The notes: a model not told the origin generated them from the sequence alone. Positions 10,901 through 22,560 are shown, counted from the first letter of the stretch. The stretch: DNA of 64,000 nucleotides from Spongilla lacustris (GCA_949361645.1 OX442416.1:1840430-1904429); one strand, 5' to 3'. Numbers and translations: made by a program.

Positions 10901-13389
10901 ACAGCTCAATTCTCCCTTCTTGTGCTGTTGAGCCTCCAGTCAAACGAACTGATCCTGGTTGCAGCCTACAAGAAAAGAGTACAAAATGAATAATTTCATG
11001 GAACATTTAAAAAACACGATGTATTGCATTCCTACTAGGGCTCACAAAGATGTAATTTTAATGCTGAAATAATGCTCACCAATATAATTATGGTATTTTA
11101 GCTATTTATTTGCATATCTAAATCATGAAATTGCCAAATTCAAATTACATTACTTGGGACTTGCCTTCATTAATTGGGTAGTTTTCACATCTTAAGCCAG
11201 CACTGTTGCGATCATTATAGTTGCTATTGGTGATTGTACATCCCCATATAGATAGCTCATTTCCATTGCAGGATATGTATTCAATTAGAACAATACCAGT
11301 CCTCAGTCCAAACGTATTATTAATATAGATGAATACAGCTGCAGTTAGTGTATAGAGGACAATAATGGACATTAGACAAGGATACTGGACATTGTAATTA
11401 TCTGACCTGGATATTGAAATCCTAGCTGTCTGCAGACAACTTGACCATCTAGGGAGTTCCACCCACTCCCTCCATACACTGTCCCCCACACTCCATTGCG
11501 GCACACCTCCACACGTCCTTCATTCCCATCACTGCCATTAACTAGACGTACACTTTGTCCACTGCATGATGCTATTAACAGATACATGTTTGAATCACTA
11601 ACATCATAATTAAGTTGATCTTTTGCTGACTTGTTGTTGGTTGTACAATTTCGCCTCTGCAACTGACTCCTGCTCTTGATGAGAGATCACATGATCCATA
11701 ACAGCAAGAGGTTGAACATCCACTGATGTTGCTTTCGTATGCATAGCAATTGATTCCACGAGGATATGTTTGCATAACAGGATATCGAGTATAGTGATAG
11801 CTGTTTGGCGTAGCACCTTTAAGAGTATGATATCTCGATCATCAAATGGCACAAACATTGCTTAGGTACTTACTGGTGAAAGGAAACCCTAACTGTCTAC
11901 AAACCACCATTGCCGCCCTGTAGTTGAATGCGTAACCACTGCACACTCCACTCCACTGCCCATTGTAGCATATTTCCACATTTCCTTCTGTGCTTACATC
12001 ACCACCAGTCAAACGAACTTGGTTGTTAATGCAAAGTGACACTAAATGAACAGAACCTTATTGTCATGCAGGCTGCCTGCACACATAGACATCTGCTTAC
12101 TTGAACACTGAACACCGGCATCATAGCCATGACTGCAGGAAGAGTAGTCCCCTATCAGGCTTTGGTAGTCACATTAGAACAAAGACAACTCTGTACCCCG
12201 GCAGTTTACATTGTTCATGTAAATAGCTCCATCTCCAGATGGAGAGTGTGTGTATGTAGCTTTATGATAAAAATAAACAAAAAAACCTGATACATCTACA
12301 CGCAGAAGTGATTGAACACATTTTTCTATTGCACAGACATGGCTGTAGACTTTCCTAAAAAATATAAATATATATATATATTCAATGTATTGCCTCAAGT
12401 TGCCATGCATATCCTAATTTCAATATCATTTTGAAGAAAACAACATGTTCTTTCAATGTATCAGATGTCACATTCCATTTTAGACCTGTCAGCAAAAAAA
12501 AAAGGTGTTTGGAAACTAGAACTAACAAAAGCTAAAAGATGAATATTTAGGTGACACACACAGGATGTAAATGTACTAAAAGCTCTGATATGAAGCTTCT
12601 ACTTATCATATACACTCTCATTTGTCGGTAACAATATCAGGTATAGACTACATAGCGTGCCACTCCGTTACGTTCTGGTTTCCAGGCTATTGTGATTTTT
12701 AAAGGGCTGCATGTGTTTCATCGCAAATTTGCATTCGCCATGACCATTGTACGTTACATGCGCCGGTTTAGGCCTTAGTTTCTTAATTTACCATCATCTC
12801 TAAAAGCTTGCAGTAAGGCATTCAACTTTGATGGGTAATAATACTAGCATACGGCCAATCAAAATAATTGGGAACGAATCGCTCTATTACGACCGCGGGT
12901 TAGCATTTTAGATTTACGTATAAATACTACATATCTCGCAGTTTACAGAACTAAAATATAGTACTAACCAATGAATAACCAATAAGAGTAAGCTGTTTAG
13001 CAATTTCACAGAGTGAGCGCTGAACTCTCCACAGAAATGTATAGCTCACGTGCGCCGATCATACGCTAATTATCGTTAATTATATTCATATCAGGTTCGA
13101 GGGGGGGGGGGGGGGGGGGGGGAGCCCTGTATCCGCCACTGCTTCTCTCGCTTCCCCCCGTAAATAAAAATATTAAACCTCCACAGAACACAGCCGCGCC
13201 GTGCAAACTCACTAGCTCCGGATGCCGAATATCCCAATTGTCTGCACACCACCGCGGCATCATTGTTGTCCCATCCAGATCTGCACACCGTGCCCCACTC
13301 CCCTCCAATGCAGACTTCCACCCTTCCATAGTAATTCCATCCTCCATTCAGTCGAACAGACCCATGATAGCAACCAGTAAAGGCAAGTG
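4918..13389 (-). CDS. SRCR-Ig receptor B, type II tail, carrying frame lesions
   Basis: Exons, in transcript order: 13213-13389, 12101-12259, 11874-12041, 11631-11816, 11407-11571, 11165-11338, 10796-10965, 10578-10745, 8276-8444, 8036-8218, 7796-7963, 7202-7588, 6982-7143 (seven SRCR domains), 6635-6922, 6241-6585, 5743-6177 (Ig-like), 5573-5684 (membrane helix), 4918-5479 (tail). Compared with receptor E there is a nonsense codon in the first SRCR (TAA at 12174-12176, CAA in E), a one-base deletion near 10959 and a two-base deletion near 8318. An 8-bp deletion near 4935 replaces the last [13 protein letters not shown] residues by a short unrelated end. No signal-peptide exon was found upstream. 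The part from 8218 to 4918 is fully open. It may be a recent pseudogene, a damaged allele, or a gene with assembly errors. Membrane orientation and domain order are as in E. Confidence 0.75.
4980..5390 (-). repeat. 24-bp minisatellite encoding repeated Y-x-D-V tail units
   Basis: The tail exon of receptor B is mostly a tandem array of 24-bp units coding for eight residues such as [16 protein letters not shown] or KDVGKVQY. Thirteen units give YxxV with Asp at +2. Four of these (one VRYKDV, three VQYNDV) also have Val at -2 and fit the ITIM consensus. A YEDI motif follows. In two units the Tyr is replaced by Ser. Some 12-bp half units (GKDV, ETDV) break the register. The plus strand of the array is also open in two frames, but those frames are only shadows of the repeat. 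Confidence 0.9.
8445..10577 (-). other. 2.1-kb intron of receptor B
   Basis: This lies between the fourth and fifth SRCR domains of receptor B. Receptor E has an intron of similar length at the same place (54555-56429). Both strands are AT-rich with only short unconserved open frames. I see no domain, tRNA or clear repeat in it. Confidence 0.55.
12260..13212 (-). other. First ectodomain intron of receptor B
   Basis: A 950-bp intron separates the two halves of SRCR 1. It holds a 22-base G run at 13101-13122 and otherwise AT-rich unique sequence. No coding exon is visible. The donor at its upstream end is GTGAGT and the acceptor at its downstream end is weak in pyrimidines (ATAAAG). Confidence 0.5.
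13101..13122 (+). repeat. Poly-G run of 22 bases
   Basis: Uninterrupted guanine tract on the plus strand in the intron between the two halves of SRCR 1 of receptor B. It is one of about ten long G or C tracts in the window. Confidence 0.95.
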
Positions 13390-13543
13390 CTGGCAGCCGA
13401 TGCAAAACAGCAAGGAAAAAAGGATGAAGCAAAAAAAATGCCGCCCTATATTAGCTAAGGGATTGCGCAGTGGAATTGCACCCGCGGTGCTGTACAGACA
13501 CTCTACGTAGCACCAAACGGCACCAAACGGGCACCCGTAACAA

Positions 13544-13620
13544 AATCGAACAGCCGAGTCCCGAGTCCGCTTCGCTGACGGGGCGCCTTCGGCGCCATAC
13601 TGCGCGCTTTGCGCGCCACA
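13544..13620. repeat. GC-rich double-hairpin sequence
   Basis: Two adjacent GC-rich palindromes, GGCGCCTTCGGCGCC and GCGCGCTTTGCGCGC, sit in otherwise AT-rich DNA. A related GCGCGCGCCTTCGGCGCC occurs at about 28780-28810. They look like parts of a dispersed short repeat. I see no conserved gene nearby. Confidence 0.5.
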
Positions 13621-13859
13621 TTAACCAATTGATGCCTAAATAAAGTTTATTGGGTAAAGGTGATTTGATCTCATATATGTGGCCACAAAAAATCTGTGTG
13701 GCAGGAAGGGATAATCTAACAACACCCACTGAAGCCATGTTCATGAAGAACTTCAAATTGGTATAATTTTTCATTGGTTTGTAGTCACCTCACTCAAAAT
13801 ACCTTGGAAACAGTAAACAACTACTATTTGCGTCTACAGGAATTAATCGGTTAATTAAA

Positions 13860-14220
13860 CCGCCTATGGTCCAGAGCGTTTGAGCGATTCTATAACGTAA
13901 AGCATTTTATAACGTTTTATTAGTGGAAATCCATTATAATATATGTATTATTTTAGACTGACTGACAAACATCACGAAAACAGCAATCACACACACTAGA
14001 AAGAACGCCCTCTTCACGACAGCAGCAATGAATGAGTGCGACTCTCTAGTTGCAGCACAAAGGCGGTGCCGGGTGACCTACAGCGTATGCTGAAAACAAA
14101 AATATTAGTCTTAAAGTATAAACTTCCATCACTGCCTCCAACCCTTGCCTCATGTTGCCATGCATGATCAATTAACAGAGGTTAAATTGGTACAATACAG
14201 TCCTTAACGTTCATTAATTA
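13860..14220 (+). repeat. Dispersed repeat, copy 1
   Basis: A block of about 350 bp with shared phrases such as GACAAACATCACGAAAACAG, GAATGAGTGCGACTCTC and GTTGCAGCACAAAGGCGGTG. The same block occurs at 21030-21500 (full length) and 16806-17060 (right part). It has no coding potential that I can support. It could be a transposon of unknown class or part of a segmental duplication. Confidence 0.7.
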
Positions 14221-16805
14221 GAGAGTTATGGCTTTCAAAGACAATATTTGCAAATAGTAGGGATGGTTGCAAAGTCCTTTTCATATCTCACATATTCTTA
14301 AGAAGTTGTATTGCACAGTTTTCAATTTATGTCTGTGCACAGTATCTAGGCTGTGATAAGAAAAAGCAAATAGATTTAAGGCTTCAAAGCTTATTCCCAA
14401 ACAGATGAGGATCTTAAAAACTTGGCAAAACCATTGAACATCGCTGGAATGCTAAAATGGTGAAACGTAACAAATTCTCTACCATGCAGTATAAAGGCAT
14501 GACCCACTGGCCCGGCACACCCCAGACAACCTAAAAAAATGATTGAAACAAGTTATTTCAATCTGTATAACATCCACCCTGGCTTTGTACAAGAATAATA
14601 CATATGGGACAGTGTCCAGCAAAATCAGATTTTCAGGTTTACAATTTTTCCCCCCCGTGAACTGCAAAAAGCCTCTACCCTTATTATCAAAAATTGTACT
14701 ATCTGTGATAATGTTATAAGGCACTGAATTTATAATTTAGACATACATTTCAGTGTGGGTGTTACTTTTCTTTTGCTTTTCCTGAAAATTTGAAAATGTA
14801 TCACAAGGGTGATTTTGCTGGATACTGACTGTTCCATACTTAAGTAACCCTAACACTTGAAGTGAGGTGCCCAGGGCTTAAGGGGCCTGGGCCAATAGTA
14901 GTAGATCATGTGCAATTTAAGGCCAAAAAGTAGGTTAGAGGTAATCAACAAATGTAAGGAACCTCTAACAGATTGTATAAATTAAGTAATTCGAGCGTTT
15001 ATAACTTGTGCATATATATGGAATGTTGCAATAGATTTAGACTCTTGTGGATTTATATGTATATAGCACGAAAATCAAATGGCTATATCTTCTAAACTGT
15101 TAAAACTATCGACTTAGTATTTGTAGCACTTCATTTCTCTTTGTGAAAATTTATAATGTCTTGCACAAGCACATTATGAGGTCCGATACACTGTAAAGTT
15201 CAAAACCATCACCCCTTCAAAGGAGCATTCAACAAAGAGCATTCAAATCACCTCATGTAAAGAGCACTATTGATCTGTTTTGTTAATTTTTACTTTATTT
15301 GTTACAGAGATATACCGGCCCCTGTGCAAAGTTTATGCACACTTTCCAGCCACTCAGTTCTTGCTAATAATTTCCAACATACATTAAATTAGACATTATT
15401 TTTCTAACTATTACAGATTCATCTCAGGAGTGGATGAACATGCAGATTCTGATTGTGAGGTATTAAAGTAATGCAACGATTATAGAATACTATTAATAAC
15501 TTTGCTCATAGTCTTTTGCAGAGTTCGTCTGATGTTCCAACTGAATCTGAGAGGTATTGTTTGTATATGTGTTTACTTCTGAGATTGAAAGATAAATGTC
15601 TTCACCAGTGGTGCATTCAATCAAGCATGTTGTGCATCCAGTATGTCAAAGTTCTATGAAGCTGGTGGTGTTAGCCATGAAAATGAATTTGATAAATGCT
15701 TGATGATATTCTCTACTTTTTACAGTGTAAACATGTAAAAAGGGCTGTCTGATCGTGGCTGTCCAAGGTACAAATGTGGGGAATTTGGGACGTTGTATAA
15801 CACATTGTTCTTCTCGTTTTAGTGCAGAGCATGGAGAGTTGGTATCAAAGGATCTGAGGTACATTTGCATCAGTCTGTACTTGCAGTATTTGGGATTAAC
15901 TATGTTTTTTTGTACAGTTCAAAGAAACTGGGCTGAAGCAGAAAGGTAAGCAGAAAGGTAAGCATATCTTGTTTCATTCCCAAATAGCGCATGATGTGTA
16001 TTATACATTGTCATTGCATTAAAGTTAAATGCGTTTTTCCTTTCATTTGTAGATGGAAGGGTTTAATCATCACCAGTTTTTCTTGCAAGCGGTGTGGCAT
16101 AACAAATGTCAAAAAAACTTCTGTCTGACCTTAGTGCAGCGAAACAAAGTGATTGACATTTGCTTGCTTACCTTGAATAGGCCACGACAATGAAACTGTG
16201 ATGCACCTACTGATCTTGATGGGGAAAATGAGTTCTTCAAACCTTTTTGGTATGTTATACTACTGTGTTTTAAATATATTGATGAATAATTTTCTACAGG
16301 GTGAATATGTAATTTAGGATGATTCTGTTATTGGTACCAGCTGCAACTCTCCCTACACATATGTTGCTGCCTTCGGTACATTACTAGCAGACCTGACAAA
16401 TCCTGTGGTTGTGGTGGAGAAAACCAAGTTATGTATGCCTGCCATCTATGGAAATGGCAGTTGTGTGTTCTACTACATATACAACATCCAGTATCCGCCA
16501 TCACTACCTAACAGCATACAGGTTATCATGTTCTTTGTTTTTCTGTTCCTTTGGACTCCCTTTTTAAAGTATGCTTGTTTGTGTATGATGACTCTTGTTG
16601 ACATGTTTTTATTTACTCTTATTGGTGATTATTTGTTATGTGTATTTGGTTTTTGTTATTATTCAATTACTACTACTTCATGATATATTCATTGGTATAT
16701 ATGCGGTGGGCTGCATATCAACCACACAATGTAAACTGTGAGCACCAAATCTTGGTGTCCGCTGTGCACAACACCAATTTGGTGCTCCAAGAGCACAGAA
16801 ATTTT
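14221..16805. other. No supported gene; AT-rich unique sequence
   Basis: Short open frames exist, for example at 16405-16683 on the plus strand (92 codons with hydrophobic runs), but none shows a domain, and the surrounding DNA has stop codons in every frame. Fragments near 15420-16400 look like short exons separated by introns, but I do not recognise them. A diverged arm of the foldback family at 95-704 lies at about 15060-15330. Confidence 0.4.
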
Positions 16806-17060
16806 TTACAGTGCATGCACACACTAGAAAGAACGATGGAAGCTCGAGTGCTATACAATTGCCTCTCTGCACTAAATCAAAGCGGCAAGGAATGAGTGCG
16901 ACTCTCCAGTTGCAGCACAAAGGCGGTATATGTGCTGAAAACAAAAATATTAGTCTTAAAGTATAAACATCCATCACTGCATCCAACCCTTACCTGATCT
17001 GAGGCAATTAACAGACTAGAGGTTGGTACAATGCAGTCCTTCCGAAAGGAACGTGATCAT
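16806..17060 (+). repeat. Dispersed repeat, copy 2 (partial)
   Basis: The right part of the repeat at 13860-14220 and 21030-21500, with the same phrases (GAATGAGTGCGACTCTC, AACAAAAATATTAGTCTTAA, GGTTGGTACAATGCAGTCCT). It marks the left edge of a larger tandem duplication whose second unit starts near 21160. Confidence 0.65.
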
Positions 17061-17094
17061 TGTTCTTAATTGCGCCGGCCCTGTCACGTGAAAA

Positions 17095-17211
17095 TGGTCC
17101 GGGCAAAAAGTGGTCCGGGCGGACCACTTTTCGCTGCCAAAATTGGTCCGACCCCGGACCACTTTTTGTTGCCAAATTTGGTCCGGGTTGCCAAAAGTGG
17201 TCCGGATTTTA
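17095..17211. repeat. GGTCCGG-type interspersed palindromic repeat
   Basis: The core AAGTGGTCCGG or its complement CCGGACCACTTT occurs several times in both orientations within 120 bp, so the segment can fold on itself. The same GGTCCGG core recurs in the foldback element at 28348-29127. Confidence 0.6.
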
Positions 17212-18394
17212 TTAACTTGCATGAAACCAGTCCTTGCCATGTTAAGTTCGTATATATGGTGTGTTGCTAAATATGATCCGAGGTAATAAGTCTGCGCATG
17301 CAGTAAAGATAAGCGTACGGTACGTGTACATGTACATGTATGACATGATTTACATTGCACGCTTTATATACATGCATGTACTTCATTCTTATTTTATACA
17401 TGTATATGACCCTCTTTGTCCTACAAATGTGGCTAATTAATCATGTCCTGCACAAATTTAATCAGCATTAGTTACATGTAGCTCTTTCAGGATGGTCTTT
17501 CGTCATATAATTATAAATTGTGATAAACTAATCAGTTTAACGATTGTAATTAAAAGTACACATGCATGAAAGCGTGTCAAGTTACGTTAAAAATAAATAG
17601 TTTCAACATATCATGAACTTGTTGAGGGTTGAAGGCGTGTTTTGGAGGATTGTTAATCAAATAGACCCTGATTTCATGATGGCATAGTATTCCTATGATC
17701 CATGCATGCACGCGCACAGCAAGTGCAACGAAAAATGAAAACAGTAGGCCCGGAGCTTTTATAAATCCTTGCCGTTGCTAAAGGAGTGACTTCCGTAATT
17801 AGTGTTCTTGAGCCCAAAGGAACTTGTTCTTTAAACCAAAAGGTTTGTAGCCTATATAGCATGATTCTACTATTTCAACATCTTGTTTTGTACACTGCAT
17901 ATGGCATACATGCAGGATAAGAACCAATTATAATTAAGCACCTGCACAATTTGCAATGAACTATACATTCATCTGCTTTAAACAGTACGTACATGTATAC
18001 TAATGGCATTCACGCTATGTGTACACGGCCAAATAGCAGCAATGCTAGTATCCGCTATTCTACTTAAATAAAATAATGGTGCTTGTGTTTCAATGTTTGA
18101 TTAAGAAAGAGACCCGCACATTTTTTGACCACATCCTCAATAATATATATACATGTGTGTACACACACTCCCCCTTAGAGTTGCTTGTCGAATATCAGAT
18201 ACCAATAATTATTCATGCTCTTAATTGATTTTGTATCGCGCACGTGAGATTATTATTGCCGTTCGGAACTCGTGTGCAAGTGCGTTTTTCCGCATTAGCT
18301 AGCTATAGGATCTCGTTTGGATCTGGACGGATCGCGCGTGCTATAGGTGGAAAGGCTGAATATTCTACATAGCTATATAGTTATTTATATTTCA

Positions 18395-18545
18395 TCCGCT
18401 ATGGATATACTGTTGAAAAAACTATGTGCACCAACGATTTAGCGCAATGTATGGGACTACGGGGAACGCATGAATGGCGCAAATCGAGTGGGAAAATGTG
18501 CACGTAGTTTTTTCAACATTATAGACACAACGGATGATGTATAAA
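18395..18545. repeat. Hairpin upstream of first exon 1
   Basis: Inverted arms: TTTCATCCGCTATGGATATA with GTTGAAAAAACTATGTGCAC on the left, and their imperfect complement (GTGCACGTAGTTTTTTCAAC, then ACAACGGATGATG) on the right, with a loop of about 70 bp. The same hairpin is upstream of the second first exon at 22015-22185. It may be a small foldback element caught in the duplicated promoter. Confidence 0.65.
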
Positions 18546-18863
18546 TTGCAAGTCAATAGCACGGCGGTTTTAATTCCCGTGCATGGGGAGTACCCCGAAA
18601 TACATTTTACCAAAGTGATTTAGTATGATATATGCTTTGAAAATAAAACCAGGCCATGACGTACTTTACGTACAGTTGTGCATGCCATTGAGGTCAAAAC
18701 GCTAGGTATTCATGCATGCCACTAACCGCGTGCGTTCATATGTACCGTCTACGCGCGCAGGACGATAATTCAGGCCATACAAGGAATCTGCAGGAAGTTA
18801 TCTACAGTACACTGATATCACGCGACTTACATGTATATTCTGAACGTAAATTAGCACAGAGAG

Positions 18864-18927
18864 ATGGTCGTAAAAATGAGTTGGCTGCTTTCAACAATCT
18901 TGTTTGCGTTGAGAACGGATGTGATTG
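18864..18927 (+). CDS. Signal-peptide first exon, copy 1
   Basis: An ATG starts a 64-nt exon encoding MVVKMSWLLSTILFALRTDV plus one and a third codons, followed by a perfect GTAAGT donor. The peptide has a short basic n-region and a hydrophobic core typical of secretion signals. The exon ends in phase 1, which is the phase required by the first SRCR exon at 29617 (starting TCGCCTTCACGG). The receptor E gene has an exon of exactly the same length and form at 62005-62068. This copy could serve as an alternative first exon of receptor C, or it may be inactive; a nearer copy exists at 22497. Confidence 0.7.
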
Positions 18928-19601
18928 GTAAGTGGCTTGCCTTGAGATTTGCATGCATTAGTGTTACAAATGATTTTAATGATTCGCACATGCAACTGAC
19001 AAATAATCGAGCCACGCAGCATAGTTTTATCTCTGCCGCGAAGTGCCAAAGACCTTATCTATACCCTCCTTTTTTTTCTCACGCCGTTCTGACCTTGAAG
19101 CTGTTCGCCATTTTCCGAAACCGCGGTACACGTACATGTAGCCTTGGCTGTACCCGTGCACATTCATTCCATTAAGTCACACATTTGCGTGCAAATAGCC
19201 GCTTTATACATGTATTAGAGGGTGAACTATTTCTCTTGACCTGGTCCATTAAAAATCTGCACGCGTGCACATATGGCGGTAATTGAAAATAAACATAGCT
19301 GCGCGGTGTATACGTTTAATGCGACCCTTAATTTTAAATTTTGTGAGTACTACATGTATACGTATAGTTGATGTAATCACAGCCACAATTGTAGCAAGCA
19401 ATCTAAAGTGTCAGTAACTATATAATCATTGAATTACACTAGAGAGTTGCATTAAGCAGAAATTTGTATGACTGCGTTTGAGCAATCCTTTGTTCTGCCG
19501 CTTTAATTACATTTAGTCTATCGCAAGCGATACACAGATATGTATATCTCGTTTATTAATACACAATTGGCCTTTACCACTGACGTCACAGATGAATTAG
19601 T

Positions 19602-19635
<34 letters not shown>
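19602..19635 (+). repeat. Poly-G run of 34 bases
   Basis: Uninterrupted guanines on the plus strand, adjacent to GGGAGGGGG-type sequence 110 bp downstream. The open frame on the minus strand here (poly-Pro) is only a product of the tract. Confidence 0.95.
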
Positions 19636-19640
<5 letters not shown>

Positions 19641-20200
19641 ACTTTTAAAATGGTACAATAGCTCTTAAATGCTTTTCCTTTTCTATATAGTGAAACATGG
19701 CGGAAGCTGCTAATGATAATGAGACACGCGTTAGTAGTAAATGTTTGGGAGGGGGTCAACTTCCAGTAACCTGTGTGCGCTGTAACGCGTGCACCATGTA
19801 CTTCATCTTGGAATATAGTTAGGCATTCATTTACCATTCATTTTGTACTTGCTATGTTCCCTCGTGGCGTTTCTGTAAGGACGTTTTGTCAAACGTAATG
19901 AATTAATTTGCGACGTCAGCGGTACAAGGCCTATTATTCGTTGGTTAAGACTGAATTATCTATCGATACGGCATAGATAGTATATTATCAGTGCACTCCG
20001 CACAAGTAAGCATATTCATGATCAACTCCTCGTACACATATATATACGCGTATACGGGTGAAAATGGAGAGCGATTGTGTCCGAGGTGTTTCAAAGCGTG
20101 TTAATGGTCCAGTTTTCTAAGACTCAGACAGCGAAATCAAAGAACACAGCCACAAATGCTTCCAGTCTTTTTGAGTGCATGCATCGAACAAGTATTATCA

Positions 20201-20250
20201 GTCATCGGAACGCCCTAACTGCGTCGACGCAGTTAGGGCGTGCCGATGAC
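20201..20250. repeat. 50-bp near-perfect palindrome
   Basis: The two 25-base arms meet without a spacer at GTC|GAC (centre GCGTCGACGC). They differ by a single base (A versus G at the ninth position of the arms). The inner 30 bp, CGCCCTAACTGCGTC and its complement, is perfect. No flanking target duplication is evident. A degraded version appears near 20880-20915. Confidence 0.85.
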
Positions 20251-21029
20251 TGCCGCTGTCTCGAGTCCACACGAAACCCGCGCATTGCTGGGAATGGCAT
20301 AATACGTTTGCTTAGCAGCGCTACATGGAGCTACGCAAAAGTCACCTTAGAAAAAAAAAGGGGACACGTGGTTCGCCCTTGTCCTGCTATACCGTCTCGT
20401 ATAATTATTGTATGGATCATGCATGCTTATATAAACCCTTTTTGTATTTCTGCACTAGGACCTAGGTTTTTCATCTTCACTGAGGCGACACTGCTCCCGA
20501 TCCCACGTACGATCATACATGTATAATTATACCTTATTCGTTGTGTGCAGTAGCTATCCGCTGATAGATTAACTTGTTGCGTACAACTCCATCCGCCATC
20601 AAGCTGTCAGTGCAAGTACATCACCTGCCCCCCCCCCCCCCCCCTCCCTGCAGTTCGTACCCAGACCCAAACGTACGTAAGCACTATCGCTTACAGTATA
20701 CATGTACGTATATTAAGCTTACGTAAAACTATGTGTTGCTCCGGGTACTAGACTACCCCTTCACCCCCTCCCCCCCCCCCCCCCCCCACCACCACAAGTG
20801 TGCGAGTTTCCTCTGGTCTCCAAACTTCAAAGTGTATTAAACAGCAGCCATTTTCTATGAGTATCATAGCCATGCATAGGTACGCCCTTAACTGCATCGA
20901 TTCAGTTTGGTCGAGTTGAAACAATTTCAATACTTCTGCCTGGCACTGACAAAGTTCATATTAAGTTTTCAGGGATCCCCGTGGGGTATAGGACGTCACG
21001 ATTATAACGCGACCCGGCCCCGGGTGTAC

Positions 21030-21500
21030 TAATCTATGGTCCATAATAATAACCCCTCATTTGAGCGATTCTATGCTGAACGGAAAGAATTTTATAACGC
21101 TTCAGTTGATCAGTGGAAACCTATAATATACATGTGTGTATATTCTTTTAGACTAGCTGACAAACATCACGAAAACAGCAATCACATGCACACACTAGAA
21201 TTACACTAGAAAGAACGCTGGTGGAAGCTCGAGTGCTATACCATAGCCTCTCTGCGCTAAATCAAAGCAGCAAGGAATGAGTGCGACTCTCTAGTTGCAG
21301 CACAAAGGCGGTGCATGGGTGACCTATGCTGAAAACAAAAATATTAGTCTTAAGGTATAAACTTCCATCACTGCCTCCAACCCTTGCCTCATGTTGCCAT
21401 GCATGCCTTATCTGAGGCCATTAACAGAGGTTGGTACAATGCAGTCCTTCCGGCACTGATAAAGGAACGTGCATGCATGATAAAATCGATCATTGTTCTT
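21030..21500 (+). repeat. Dispersed repeat, copy 3
   Basis: The fullest copy of the repeat at 13860-14220 and 16806-17060. Its left part (CATTTGAGCGATTCTAT, TGACAAACATCACGAAAACA) matches copy 1 and its right part matches both others. It forms the start of the second tandem duplication unit. Confidence 0.7.
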
Positions 21501-22014
21501 AATTGCGCCGGCCCCATGCACATGCATGCATATATATGCATGCAATGTCACCGAATACTTATTGTCAGTTGCAGAAGGAATCTGTTAGAACAACTGAAAC
21601 AGCCAAATGCGGTTTTCGTATACCCAGCAATTTCGCGTACATGTACATGTATACTAATGGATTCATGCACGCTGTGTATACGCGGCCAAATGCACCAATG
21701 CTAGTATCTATTCTACTTTTAAAAATAAATTAATGGTGCTTGTGTTTCAATGTTTGATTAAGAAAGAGACCCGCACATTTTTTGACCACATCCTCAATTA
21801 TATATATATATATATATACATGTGTGTACACACACTCCCCCTTAGAATACCAATTAATATTCATGCCGCTCTTAATTGTTTTTGTACCGCGCACGCGAGA
21901 TTATGTGTGCAAGTGCGTTTTCCCGTACTAGCTAGCTAGGATCTCGTTTGGATCTGGACGGATCGCGCGTGCTATAGGTGGAAAGGCTGAATATTCTACA
22001 TAGCTATAGTTATT

Positions 22015-22185
22015 TATATCTATCATCCGCTATGGATATACTGCTGAAAAAACTATGTGCACCAACGATTTAGCGCAATGTATGGGACTAATAGGAGGCG
22101 GGGAATGCATTAATGGCGCACACGAGTGGGAAAATGTGCACGTAGTTTTTTCAACATTATAGACACAACGGATGATGTATAAATT
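22015..22185. repeat. Hairpin upstream of first exon 2
   Basis: Counterpart of the hairpin at 18395-18545. Arms contain ATCCGCTATGGATATACTG and its complement around TTTTTTCAACATTATAG. It lies about 310 bp upstream of the second signal-peptide ATG, as in unit 1. Confidence 0.65.
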
Positions 22186-22496
22186 GCAATTCAATAGGAC
22201 AGCGGTTTTAATCCCCGTGGGGAGTACCCCGAAATACATTTTACCAACATGATGTAGTATGATATATGCTTTGAAAATAAAACCAGGCCATGACGTACTT
22301 TACTTGCAGCTGCCATTGAGGTCAAAACGCTACGTATTCATGCATGCCACTAACCGCATGCGCTCATATGTACCGCCTACGCGCGCAGGACGATAATTCA
22401 GGCCATACAAGGAATATGCAGGAAGTTATCTATACTGATATCGCGCGACTTACATGTATATATTCTCTTGATCTGAACGTAAATTAGCACAGTAAG

Positions 22497-22560
22497 ATGG
22501 TCGTAAAAATGCGCTGGCTGCTTTCAACAATCTTGTTTGCGTTGAGAACGGATGTGATTG
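22497..22560 (+). CDS. Signal-peptide first exon, copy 2
   Basis: A 64-nt exon identical in form to that at 18864, with one changed residue (MVVKMRW instead of MVVKMSW), followed by a GTAAGT donor. It ends in phase 1 and can join in frame to the SRCR exon at 29617, to give the sequence [12 protein letters not shown]. The resulting intron would be about 7 kb and full of repeats. Being the nearer of the two, it is the likelier first exon of receptor C. Confidence 0.7.

Larger units (their letters stand above)
18000..19000 (+). repeat. Tandem duplication unit 1 (promoter and first exon)
   Basis: About 1 kb is repeated at 21640-22740 in the same orientation. Shared landmarks include GTGTTTCAATGTTTGATTAA, GGATCTGGACGGATCGCGCG, the hairpin near 18395, and the signal-peptide exon at 18864. 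Weaker similarity continues to about 19500 (matching up to about 24180) and back to 16806 (matching 21160). Unit 1 has about 900 bp extra between 17060 and 18000. Confidence 0.8.
19001..21029. other. No supported gene; repeats and homopolymer tracts
   Basis: This stretch holds a 34-base G run (19602-19635), two C runs (about 20630-20645 and 20770-20787) and a 50-bp palindrome (20201-20250). It also contains the trailing part of the duplication that includes the first exon. Open frames are short and without recognised domains. Confidence 0.5.

Noticed and set aside
13391..13432. Hydrophobic stretch [13 protein letters not shown] as signal peptide of receptor B
   Set aside because: It is interrupted by a splice acceptor in the same position and phase as in C and E, so it is more likely intron, though it cannot be excluded.
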